From positions 1-18,637 of the forward strand of contig JAEZAS010000503.1 of NCBI GenBank assembly GCA_023430365.1: a stretch of DNA of 18,637 nucleotides. Direction: 5' to 3'. The DNA comes from Planctomycetota bacterium. Lineage in GTDB: Bacteria > Planctomycetota > Planctomycetia > Pirellulales > Pirellulaceae. Below are positions 7,613 to 14,509 of this stretch, piece by piece. The position numbers were made by a program, and so were the translations under genes. Position 1 is the first letter of the stretch, and every line of letters starts with the position of its first letter. The notes under the pieces are model-generated. The model saw only the letters and a list, made by a program, of their open reading frames with translations, was not told the DNA's origin and did not search any database.

Positions 7613-8057
7613 GCAAATTTGCTCGGTCTGACGAGCTTGAAATCTGCCGCCGCAAGCGTTCGCACGGTCCCTGCTTGGCGGCTGACGTCGGACGGACCAT
7701 CCGCGGCCGCAAAAAAGCCGGTAGACGGGGGGGCGGAGTGTAGTTGCCCGCAGTGCGGAAGGTCAAGGGAAGCTCCCTGCCGGCTTGCGGCAACTCGCAG
7801 AGCTTTCGCAATCGCCAGGCAAGCTCCGATTGACCTGCTTTTGCTGCAGCGGTAAGGTTGTTTGATTGCTTCCAAGCTGGCGCACGGGCATTCGGTCACT
7901 TTTCTCCCGGCCAAGTGAACCTGCCGGAAGAGGCGAACAAGTGTCGCGGAACGACGGGTGATAGCACCCGCAAAGTGTCCGGCGGCAAGAGAGCATAGGG
8001 ACGCTCGCACTTTGCCCAAGGCGTCTCGCTTCACCCAAGGACAGGATTGCTCTGGTA
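7613..8057. other. Intergenic region between divergent genes
   Basis: These 445 nt hold no convincing gene. Stems seen are CGGGTG-ATAG-CACCCG (7955-7970) and GCAAAGTG (7970-7977) with CACTTTGC (8008-8015), both in what would be the leader of the ketoacyl synthase gene. A candidate minus-strand promoter lies at 7737-7766. Open frames across the region have no domain-like composition. Confidence 0.5.
7737..7766 (-). promoter_or_regulatory. Candidate sigma70-type promoter for the metallopeptidase
   Basis: On the minus strand TTGACC (7766-7761) and TACACT (7742-7737) are separated by 18 nt. Transcription would start about 120 nt before the ATG at 7612. Match is 5/6 and 4/6 to the E. coli consensus. 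Confidence 0.35.
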
Positions 8058-9062
8058 GTGAGTTACGCCGCCGTTGGACCGATTGCGATTCATCTTCCCG
8101 AGCGTGTCGAGACGAACGCGCAGCTCAAGGCGATGTACCCGCAATGGGACATGGACTTGATCCAGGAGAAGACTGGCATCACCCAGCGGCATATCGCTGC
8201 GCCGGATGAATGTGCTTCGGATCTGGCCGTCGCCGCGGCCAAGAAACTCTTTGAGCAGCACAACATCGACCCGCAGAGCATCGACTTCGTCCTGCTCTGC
8301 ACGCAGACGCCCGACTATCCGCTGCCGACGACCGCCTGCCTGCTCCAGGACCGCTTGGGGCTGAAGACGTCGGTCGGCGCCCTCGATTTCAATCTCGGTT
8401 GTTCCGGCTTTGTCTATGGATTGTCGCTGGCTGACGGGTTGATCCGTAGCGGCAGCGTACGCCGGGTGTTGTTGCTGACCGCCGAGACCTATACCAAGTA
8501 CATCCATCCCGACGACCGCAGCTTGCGAACCATCTTCGGCGACGGAGCGGCCGCCACGCTGATCGACGCCGCCGAGCGCCCGTCGCTGACCGCGTTCCAG
8601 TTCGGCACCGACGGCAGCGGGGCCAATACCCTGATCGTGAACAAGGGTGGCGCTCGCACCGGCGATCAGGTGATCAAGCCGCGCAACCGCCAGCGGTGGG
8701 AAAGCGCGCTCTACATGGATGGCCCGGGGCTGATCAGCTTCACCGTCGCCGCCGTGCCGAAACTCGTGAGCAACATTCTCGACGCGGCCAATCTGCCGCG
8801 CGAGAAGGTCGACCTGTTCCTCATGCATCAAGCCACCCGCAAGATGCTCGAGCAGCTTCAGGAAGCCTTGAAGCTGGGCGACGCGAAACTCCCGATTATT
8901 CTCGAGCACTGCGGCAACACGGTCTCGTCGACGCTGCCGATCTTGATCGACGAACTGCGAAAGCGCGGCCAATTGACCCGTGGCATGAAGAACATGCTCA
9001 TCGGTTTCGGCGTCGGCTGGTCGTGGGCCGGCTGCGTATGGGAAGAAACCTGGGGCGGCTAA
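8058..9062 (+). CDS. 3-oxoacyl-ACP synthase III (FabH-type) family protein
   Basis: The 334-aa protein has the usual KAS III length and the full Cys-His-Asn catalytic set: C115 in NLGCSGFVYGLSLA, H257 in FLMHQATRKML and N287 in EHCGNTVSSTLP. The C-terminal GFGVGWSWAGCVWE matches the glycine-rich end of the family. Enzymes of this family condense an acyl-CoA with malonyl-ACP or a related nucleophile. The start is GTG at 8058, with AGGA 11 nt upstream. HQAT replaces the HQAN of housekeeping FabH, and no fab or acyl carrier protein genes are nearby. It may therefore be a specialised KAS III (secondary lipid, polyketide or signalling metabolite) rather than the fatty-acid-initiating enzyme. Hence no gene symbol is given. 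Family assignment is secure; substrate is not. Confidence 0.92.
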   Translation: MSYAAVGPIAIHLPERVETNAQLKAMYPQWDMDLIQEKTGITQRHIAAPDECASDLAVAAAKKLFEQHNIDPQSIDFVLLCTQTPDYPLPTTACLLQDRLGLKTSVGALDFNLGCSGFVYGLSLADGLIRSGSVRRVLLLTAETYTKYIHPDDRSLRTIFGDGAAATLIDAAERPSLTAFQFGTDGSGANTLIVNKGGARTGDQVIKPRNRQRWESALYMDGPGLISFTVAAVPKLVSNILDAANLPREKVDLFLMHQATRKMLEQLQEALKLGDAKLPIILEHCGNTVSSTLPILIDELRKRGQLTRGMKNMLIGFGVGWSWAGCVWEETWGG

Positions 9063-9065
9063 GTT

Positions 9066-9223
9066 TCTCTCGTTCCCACGCTCTATCTCTCGTTCCCACG
9101 CTCTGCGTGGGAACGCCTCTCCGGACGCTCTGCGTCCTGTGTTTTCTGCTCTCTCGCCAGGACCGCGCGACGGCGGACGCGGAGCGTCCCTTCTGGCGTT
9201 ACGACGCAGAGCGTCGTAACGAG
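9066..9223. repeat. Symmetric four-hairpin composite repeat (REP/BIME-like)
   Basis: Four hairpins occur: A 9091-9115 (10-bp stem CGTTCCCACG/CGTGGGAACG, loop CTCTG), B 9123-9137 (GGACG/CGTCC, loop CTCTG), C 9175-9189 (GGACG/CGTCC, loop CGGAG) and D 9197-9221 (CGTTACGACG/CGTCGTAACG, loop CAGAG). Lengths and gaps read 25-7-15-37-15-7-25, a mirror arrangement. A partial extra copy of the left half of A (9066-9084) precedes it at a 20-nt period. It fills the gap between the ketoacyl synthase and the YqgE/AlgH gene. I recall GCTCTGCGT-cored palindromes as common interspersed repeats in planctomycetes and other bacteria, but could not check this. Confidence 0.85.
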
Positions 9224-9337
9224 CGGCACGGCCGGGTGCGGAACGGTTCCCGGCTCCGGCAGTGGGCAGCCGCCTTGGCCGGGCATAGAATAGCCTGCGT
9301 TGGAGTCGTTCCGCTGGCCTCTTCGTGCTGCTCTCCC

Positions 9338-9889
9338 ATGTCGACTCTGCAGGCTCACTTTCTCGTCGCTTCGCCCTACCTGGGCGATCCCAATTTCAAT
9401 CGCTCCGTCGTGCTCATGATCAAGCACGATGAGGAAGGCGCCTTTGGCCTGTTGCTTAACCGGCCGATGAACACCACGATCCGCGAGGTGATGCGCCTGG
9501 CCGGCGAGGACGATGTCGATTGCGACGATCCGATCTACTTCGGCGGCCCGGTGCAAGGTCCGCTCGTCGCCATTCACGGCGTTGAGGAACAAGCCGAAGC
9601 GGAAGTGCTGCCTGGCGTTTACTTCTCGGCCCATAAGGACCAGCTGCGGGCGATCATCGGCCAGCAGGATCAGCCGTTCCGGCTTTTCTCCGGCTACTCG
9701 GGTTGGGGCGAAGGGCAATTGGAGGGCGAACTCGAAGTCGGTGGTTGGCTGACCTCGCCTGCGTCGGCGGAGGTCGTCTTTATGTCGGCCGAGGATCAGT
9801 GGCAGCGGCTGACACGCGAGATCGGCCTCGACATCCTCGGACCCCAGTTCAAAAACAAGCCACTCCCCGACAATCCCTCGCTGAACTAA
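9338..9889 (+). CDS. YqgE/AlgH family protein (DUF179)
   Basis: The 183-aa product is a full-length YqgE/AlgH protein, cytoplasmic and of unsettled function despite the AlgH name (alginate regulation in Pseudomonas). Diagnostic parts are LQAHFLVASPYLGDPNF at the N-terminus, VVLMIKHDEEGAFGLLLNRP, the IYFGGPVQGPLVAIHG segment and the FSGYSGWGEGQLEGELEVGG stretch. The ATG at 9338 is chosen because family similarity begins at its first residues. The open frame continues upstream but runs through the hairpin repeat. No Shine-Dalgarno is evident. The gene follows the ketoacyl synthase by 275 nt with the repeat element between, so co-transcription is uncertain. Confidence 0.93.
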   Translation: MSTLQAHFLVASPYLGDPNFNRSVVLMIKHDEEGAFGLLLNRPMNTTIREVMRLAGEDDVDCDDPIYFGGPVQGPLVAIHGVEEQAEAEVLPGVYFSAHKDQLRAIIGQQDQPFRLFSGYSGWGEGQLEGELEVGGWLTSPASAEVVFMSAEDQWQRLTREIGLDILGPQFKNKPLPDNPSLN

Positions 9890-9917
9890 TCCGCCCCTGC
9901 CAATACGCGTCGGGCAT

Positions 9918-9963
9918 TCCCTCTCCCTTCGAGAGAGGGCCAGGGCGAGGGGCCCTTGCCCTG
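9918..9963. repeat. CCCTCTC palindromic repeat between convergent genes
   Basis: CCCTCTC (9919-9925) pairs with GAGAGGG (9933-9939). A second stem CAGGGC (9941-9946) / GCCCTG (9958-9963) follows directly, with AGGG/CCCT nested inside. The element sits tail-to-tail between the YqgE/AlgH gene (stop 9889) and the histidine kinase (stop 9974). Its style resembles the widespread CCCTCTCC-GAGAGGG repeats of many bacterial genomes. It may also act as a bidirectional terminator, though there is no T-run. Confidence 0.6.
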
Positions 9964-9973
9964 CGCCAGCCGC

Positions 9974-12046
9974 TTATCTCGGCAGCGTCAGCTCAAACAC
10001 CGCCCCACCATTGCCATCCAGCAGCTCCAGCCGGCCACCCATGTCGGCCGCCAACCGCCGGCAGAGAGCCAGACCAAGCCCGACACCCGGCGCCGAAACC
10101 GCCGCCTCATGGACCGACTTGGAGAACGGCTGAAACAGCTTTCGCCGCCCCTCGCTGGAAATGCCCGGCCCAAAGTCGCGTACGCGAATGCGGAAGTGCC
10201 GCGGCAACACCTCCGTTTCAATTCGCAGGCGTCGATCTTTGGAGCCCGCCGCGTACTTGCAGGCGTTTTCGACCAGGTTGAACAAGATCTGTTCCACCGC
10301 TCCCACGTCCACCGAAATCGCGGCCAGTCGATCGGCTTCGCTGAGGTCCACCTGCAGTTTCATTTCCGCCTGAATCGCCCGATCCGCCAATCGGGCAATG
10401 AGGCGATCGAGCAGGCTACCGAGATCGGTCTGCTCGCGGCGACGTCCGGGGCTGCCGCGTTCTAGCCTCGCATACTGCAGCACGTTTTCGACCAGGTGAT
10501 GCAGGCGATCGGCTTCCACGCGCAGCGTCTCCAGATAACGCTGTCGCTGCTCCTCATCGGGCACCATCCCTTCGGCCAGCATCTCCGCATACATGCGAAA
10601 CGTGGTGAGCGGGGTGCGCAGCTCATGCGTTACCGCCGCGACGAACGCAGCCCGCCGTTCGCTGAGGGCCACCACGCTTAAGAGTGTAGCCGCCGCCGCC
10701 AATGCCGCCGCAATCACACAGGCCCAGGCCACCAGCAGCGAAATCCGCATCGGTGAAAACGTCGGCACGTTCGGCTGCGGTGGCGCTACCGATAGCTGCA
10801 CGGGCAACGTGGCCAGCAGTCGGGCGCTTGCCGGCGGCTCATCGACAGTAACAGGGGATAGCCGAGGATTGGGGAGCAGATCGGCAATCTCTTCGTGCAT
10901 CCGCGCTTGCAACTTCTCCCAATCCAGCCAACAGCCCTGAATCAGCGTTGTGCCTCCCGATTGGACGCGCCGTGCAAGAATCAACCGATCGCCGATCCAC
11001 AGCGGCCGGCTGACCCCTTCGATCACTCGTTCCGCTTGCGGAGGAGCGAGCTGACGGTAGCCCTGCCGCTGCTGCGAAAAGGCCTGCTGAGCGTACGATT
11101 GATAGGCCGCGTCCCGGCTGGCGAGATCCTTTCCGCCGCGCGATTGCATCCGCGAATTCGACGCATAGGCTCCTTCAAAGCCGCGCTCCCCCGCCAGTGA
11201 CGGAGGAGACGCAACCTGCTGCTGCGCCGGATCGTCGATGGTCGTGGGTTCCGCGAGCTGCATGGGGTAGTCGCTCTGAACCGGAGTTTGCGGTCGAGGA
11301 GTCGTCGATGATTGCGGCGGGAAAGCCTGTTGGCCGCGATTGGTCGCGCCTGGCAGTGCTCGTCCCGGACTTGTTTCAACGGTTGAGTAGTCGCTGGCCT
11401 GCTGCGAGGCGTTTTCCCCGTAGCGCTGCTGCTCGAGCTGCTGGGTGGGGACCGAATAGGTGTTGGCGACGACGAGCGAATTGTCCTCGGCGCTGAGGCG
11501 GTTGGTGTTGGCCGGGGCACTGCTCACCAGCACCTCCGGCAGCGATTCGTCCGGCAGTTCCGCCACCATCTGGGCAGGCGAGAGTTGGCCGCTTAGTTGA
11601 GCCAGTCGGCGGGTCGATTCCTCGATCCGTTCCTGAGTCGCTCCGTTCTGCAACGCCCACTGCCGGTCGCTGGCGATCGGCGCTTGGGGAGAAGTCATCC
11701 GGCCGTCGGGATGAAGCTCAAAATGCACCAGCACAAAATCCGGCGGCTCCAGTAGCAGCGGTGAGATCGCCTTGCTGGCGGCGCCCTTGGCCGTGGGAGT
11801 GGTCGAGTTGTAGAGGGGCCGGTAGACAAAGTCGGGCCGGGCCGCCTCCTGGGCGAGGAGCGGCGTCAACAATGCGTCGAGACGCCAGAGCGCCCGGCTG
11901 ACGTTTTCTTCCTGCTCTGCCTGCTGGCGGGCGACCGATTCGGCCCGGTCGAGCTCGATCGCCTTCACCGTCAGCCAGCCCATCGCGGGAATGACAATCG
12001 CCAGGCCAACGGCGTAGAGCGTCCAGATCTGCCAGGGCCGCTTCAT
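9974..12046 (-). CDS. Sensor histidine kinase with large extracytoplasmic domain
   Basis: This 690-aa membrane kinase pairs with the overlapping response regulator. Order: TM1 (~7-27, LYAVGLAIVIPAMGWLTVKAI); an unusually long extracytoplasmic region (~30-430) with a Gln/Pro/Ser-rich central part (~195-340) that looks disordered; TM2 (~434-462); almost immediately the HisKA H-box FVAAVTHELRTPLTTFR (H474); then HATPase_c with N-box NLVENACKYA (N594), G1 RVRDFGPGIS and G2 GVGLGLALCRRLAADMGG. No HAMP domain fits between TM2 and the H-box. The ATG overlaps the regulator's TGA by four bases (ATGA, 12043-12046), indicating translational coupling. The kinase should sense an envelope or external signal. 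I cannot identify the ligand, and no known sensor fold is recognised. Confidence 0.93.
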   Translation of the reverse strand: MKRPWQIWTLYAVGLAIVIPAMGWLTVKAIELDRAESVARQQAEQEENVSRALWRLDALLTPLLAQEAARPDFVYRPLYNSTTPTAKGAASKAISPLLLEPPDFVLVHFELHPDGRMTSPQAPIASDRQWALQNGATQERIEESTRRLAQLSGQLSPAQMVAELPDESLPEVLVSSAPANTNRLSAEDNSLVVANTYSVPTQQLEQQRYGENASQQASDYSTVETSPGRALPGATNRGQQAFPPQSSTTPRPQTPVQSDYPMQLAEPTTIDDPAQQQVASPPSLAGERGFEGAYASNSRMQSRGGKDLASRDAAYQSYAQQAFSQQRQGYRQLAPPQAERVIEGVSRPLWIGDRLILARRVQSGGTTLIQGCWLDWEKLQARMHEEIADLLPNPRLSPVTVDEPPASARLLATLPVQLSVAPPQPNVPTFSPMRISLLVAWACVIAAALAAAATLLSVVALSERRAAFVAAVTHELRTPLTTFRMYAEMLAEGMVPDEEQRQRYLETLRVEADRLHHLVENVLQYARLERGSPGRRREQTDLGSLLDRLIARLADRAIQAEMKLQVDLSEADRLAAISVDVGAVEQILFNLVENACKYAAGSKDRRLRIETEVLPRHFRIRVRDFGPGISSEGRRKLFQPFSKSVHEAAVSAPGVGLGLALCRRLAADMGGRLELLDGNGGAVFELTLPR

Positions 12047-12756
12047 GAGCGGGCTCCCGTCGCCGTCGGCGCCGCGAACATGTAGCCTTTGCCGCGCACG
12101 GTCAGCAAGACTCGCGGCTGGGCCGGATCGTCACGCAGCTTCTCGCGCAACCGGACGATGTGCATGTCGATCGTTCGCGTCGGTAGACCGTCGGGATTGA
12201 TTCGCCAGACATTGGCGAGCAATTCTTCTCGCCCGATCGCCCGGCCAGGATTCGTCACCAGATACCGTAGCAGCTCGATTTCCCGCTCCGACAGCTCGCA
12301 GCGACTGCCGTCCGAAAAACGCACCTCCCGGCGGGCGAAGTCAGCGGTGCCCGCCGGAATGTCAATGCAGTTCACATCAACCGGTCGCTCGGGGCTGCGA
12401 CGCAGCACGGCTTCAACCCGCGCGAGCAATTCTTTGACACTGAAGGGTTTGACGACGTAGTCGTCGGCGCCGGCTTTCAAGCCTTCGACGCGGTCGTTCT
12501 CTTCGCCGCGGGCGGTCAAGATGATCACCGGCTGCGACGGCCGGCAGGCTCGCACCGCGCGCAGAATCTCCAAACCTCCTCGGCCCGGCAACACGAGATC
12601 GAGCAACAGCAGGTCGTAGCTTTGCTGCAGGGCCATCTCGTACCCGAGATCGCCATGGCCGGCTTCCAGTACCTGAAAGCCGACGAAACGGAGGGCGTCG
12701 ACGATGCCCCGGCGAATCGCCGCATCGTCTTCGACGGTCAGGATCGACTTCGACAT
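12043..12756 (-). CDS. OmpR/PhoB-family response regulator
   Basis: The 237-aa protein has a receiver domain (residues ~4-118) and a winged-helix DNA-binding domain (~135-230). The acidic pocket ILTVEDD, phospho-acceptor D53 (LLLLDLVLPG), the ILTARGEENDRVEGLKAGADDYVVKPF segment and its conserved lysine are all present. The C-terminal half has ELLRYLVTNPGRAIGREELLANVW and TRTIDMHIVRLREKLRDDP, the OmpR-type recognition-helix region. The start at 12756 (MSKSILTVEDD) places the receiver at the usual position; the longer open frame upstream has no domain. No Shine-Dalgarno is obvious. It is the first gene of the pair with the kinase. A candidate -10 and a perfect 14-nt palindrome lie just upstream. 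Confidence 0.95.
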   Translation of the reverse strand: MSKSILTVEDDAAIRRGIVDALRFVGFQVLEAGHGDLGYEMALQQSYDLLLLDLVLPGRGGLEILRAVRACRPSQPVIILTARGEENDRVEGLKAGADDYVVKPFSVKELLARVEAVLRRSPERPVDVNCIDIPAGTADFARREVRFSDGSRCELSEREIELLRYLVTNPGRAIGREELLANVWRINPDGLPTRTIDMHIVRLREKLRDDPAQPRVLLTVRGKGYMFAAPTATGARS

Positions 12757-12786
12757 GGGAGTGGCATCCAAAGCGGAAGCGGCCCA

Positions 12787-12818
12787 GCGGATCGATCCGC
12801 CGCGCCGCCTCCATTGTA
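12787..12818 (-). promoter_or_regulatory. Candidate -10 and 14-nt palindrome before the response regulator
   Basis: On the minus strand TACAAT (12818-12813) is a good -10 hexamer, with no convincing -35. Between it and the ATG at 12756 lies GCGGATCGATCCGC (12787-12800), a perfect 14-nt palindrome near the expected transcription start, where a repressor could act. OmpR-type regulators normally bind direct repeats, so self-regulation is not implied. Confidence 0.35.
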
Positions 12819-12876
12819 GTGAGCAGACTTCACCGGCCGTAGCAAAATCAGACGCCGTCCAATGGCGCAAACGCAG

Positions 12877-14301
12877 CTACGGCGCGTTCGTGGCCGTGGC
12901 CGTCGTCTGCGTCACCCCGCCGTTGGGCAGTGCCGTATAGGCGTCGGCTGGGGCGAGCCCTAGCCAGGGATCGTTGCGCGGCGTGAGGAACAATTGGGCG
13001 TACACACGGTCGTTCAACGCGTCGACACCCGGACGATAGTCGGCCTGGGACAGCCACTGATGGATCGTGCGGTGCAGTTGATACTCGTTCTTCACCGTAT
13101 CGAGGGCGATGGCGCTTTGGAACGAGCGAACCATCCGCACCAGCGGGCTTTCCACGACTCGCTTGGTCACCGCAAGTTGGCCTGCCTGAGCCGCGGTGGG
13201 GTTTTCGCTCTCAATCAGGGCGCGACTCGCCAGATCGAGTTGAGCCTCCTCGGCGTGCAGTGCGGCAATCGCCCCCCAGATCTTTTCGTCTTCCAGCGTC
13301 GCCGGATCCTGCCGTTCGGCGGTCACATGAGCGATGACCGGCAATTCCAGTTTTGCCTTCGGCATGGCAATGCGAGCTGCCGCTGCCGCCGGCGGTGGTG
13401 TCGCGCTTCCTTTGGCTGGGACGGGCTGTGACAGCGATAGCTCCCGAGGGGGCAAGTCCGACAACAGGGCGTTCCGGTTCACTCGAGCGAGGTCTGTCGT
13501 CCACGCCGCTTCGAGCCGCAGCAGTTTCTCGCGGTGGTACTGTGCGATCGCCTCGCTCCGCTGCTGGGAATCCATTTCAGACATTTGTCGAACGGCTTCC
13601 AGCGAGTCTTTGAGCTGACTCTGGAACGCCTTCGGACCGTAAAGTCCCGGCAGCGCTTCGACCACCTCCAGATTGGACGTCAGCACGTAATGAATGCTGT
13701 TGCCGGTGAGGGTCCGTTGCAGCTTCCGACCATCGCCAAAATCGATCGTGACAACCGGCACCGGGCGGACGCTCTTCCAGTGCAGGACAAAGTTGTCGCG
13801 CAGCAGCCGCGAGACCTCTTCATTGGCATATAGCGTGGTTCGAAAGAACCGGCTGTTGGCGCAACTGTACTCATCGGTCAGGTTGCCGAGCAGGCGCAGG
13901 CTCAGGATCGGCTTGCCCGATTTCCTGGCGGCGGCCTGGGCTGACTCGAAGTCGGTGTGCCAGTACAAGCCCGACCGCGAGCAGTACCTGGCTCCGCCGA
14001 CACGATCCATCGCCGCGTCGAACCGGGCCAGGCGTTCGGTCGCCCGCTGCAAAACGTCGCCCGCCGTATCGGGACGCTGGAGGGACGCCACGTGAGTGAC
14101 GAGTCGCTGGCGAACGGCTGTCATCGCGGCGACGCCATCGGGCCCCGCTGCCCGCAATTGGGCCTCGAGTTCGCTCGAATTCTGCCCGTTATCCCGCGCG
14201 AGCGAGATTGCCGCTTGTTTTAGGGAATCGCCGCAGGCCAGCCCCGTGGAATCGGCCGTCAGCAGGATCAGCACCGTCAGACTTATCCATTGCCTATACA
14301 T
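12877..14301 (-). CDS. Secreted protein with thioredoxin-fold-like region, function unknown
   Basis: The 474-aa product begins with a signal peptide (MYRQWISLTVLILLTADSTGLACG), so it is exported. Residues ~110-240 resemble a thioredoxin-fold domain of the DUF255/thioredoxin-like type: AAARKSGKPILSLRLLGNL, then SRFFRTTLYANEEVSRLLRDNFVLHW, then HYVLTSNLEVVEALPGLYGPKAF. The CXXC redox motif is absent (a lone Cys in YSCANSRFF), so redox activity is doubtful. The remaining ~230 residues are helical with an Ala/Pro-rich stretch (KGSATPPPAAAAARIA) and end with a Thr/Ala tail. The ATG at 14301 is well supported by AGGAG 7 nt upstream. The gene lies 120 nt upstream of the response regulator in the same direction, so it may share its transcript and signal context. 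The fold call is tentative. Confidence 0.8.
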   Translation of the reverse strand: MYRQWISLTVLILLTADSTGLACGDSLKQAAISLARDNGQNSSELEAQLRAAGPDGVAAMTAVRQRLVTHVASLQRPDTAGDVLQRATERLARFDAAMDRVGGARYCSRSGLYWHTDFESAQAAARKSGKPILSLRLLGNLTDEYSCANSRFFRTTLYANEEVSRLLRDNFVLHWKSVRPVPVVTIDFGDGRKLQRTLTGNSIHYVLTSNLEVVEALPGLYGPKAFQSQLKDSLEAVRQMSEMDSQQRSEAIAQYHREKLLRLEAAWTTDLARVNRNALLSDLPPRELSLSQPVPAKGSATPPPAAAAARIAMPKAKLELPVIAHVTAERQDPATLEDEKIWGAIAALHAEEAQLDLASRALIESENPTAAQAGQLAVTKRVVESPLVRMVRSFQSAIALDTVKNEYQLHRTIHQWLSQADYRPGVDALNDRVYAQLFLTPRNDPWLGLAPADAYTALPNGGVTQTTATATNAP

Positions 14302-14343
14302 CGTCGCGCTCCTATTCGAGGGATGGGTCGCCCACTGCGCGCG

Positions 14344-14349
14344 ATTATA
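14344..14349 (-). promoter_or_regulatory. Perfect TATAAT -10 for the thioredoxin-like gene
   Basis: The minus strand reads TATAAT at 14349-14344, about 42 nt before the ATG at 14301, giving a ~36-nt leader with a strong AGGAG site. No clear -35 is visible at normal spacing. Confidence 0.45.
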
Positions 14350-14461
14350 GGTTTGGAACGCCCTGATTCGGTGTAAGCCCTTTGTAACGAAGCAGATGGC
14401 GCGTTGCGGCGGAATGTCGCCCGATTGGAGCATTGCCAACCACAAAATTTCGCAAACCGGC

Positions 14462-14502
14462 TAGAATGAAAGGGAGCGACAGGATTTCGCCTTCTTGGGA
14501 GG
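14462..14502 (+). promoter_or_regulatory. -10 hexamer and strong ribosome-binding site of the VWA lipoprotein gene
   Basis: TAGAAT (14462-14467) is a plausible -10. GGGAGG (14497-14502) is a strong Shine-Dalgarno 7 nt before ATG 14510. This makes 14510 the start rather than the upstream in-frame TTG at 14495, which precedes the Shine-Dalgarno. A matching -35 is not evident. Confidence 0.5.
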
Positions 14503-14509
14503 TTTGTTG

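Noticed and set aside
7709..7740. A-run followed by G-run near 7711-7735 as a terminator
   Set aside because: No stem precedes the T-run on the minus strand or fits the plus strand.
7609..8034. Minus-strand open frames in the gap before the KAS III gene (141 and 91 codons)
   Set aside because: No domain-like pattern, no ribosome-binding site, and they differ in frame across the same bases; better read as intergenic.
8031..8972. 313-codon open frame antisense to the KAS III gene
   Set aside because: Gln/Val/Asp-rich translation without domains; the sense gene has the full catalytic set.
9066..9223. CRISPR-like array in the repeated CGTTCCCACG region
   Set aside because: The repeats are hairpin arms in mirror order with no unique spacers of even length; it is a palindromic repeat element.
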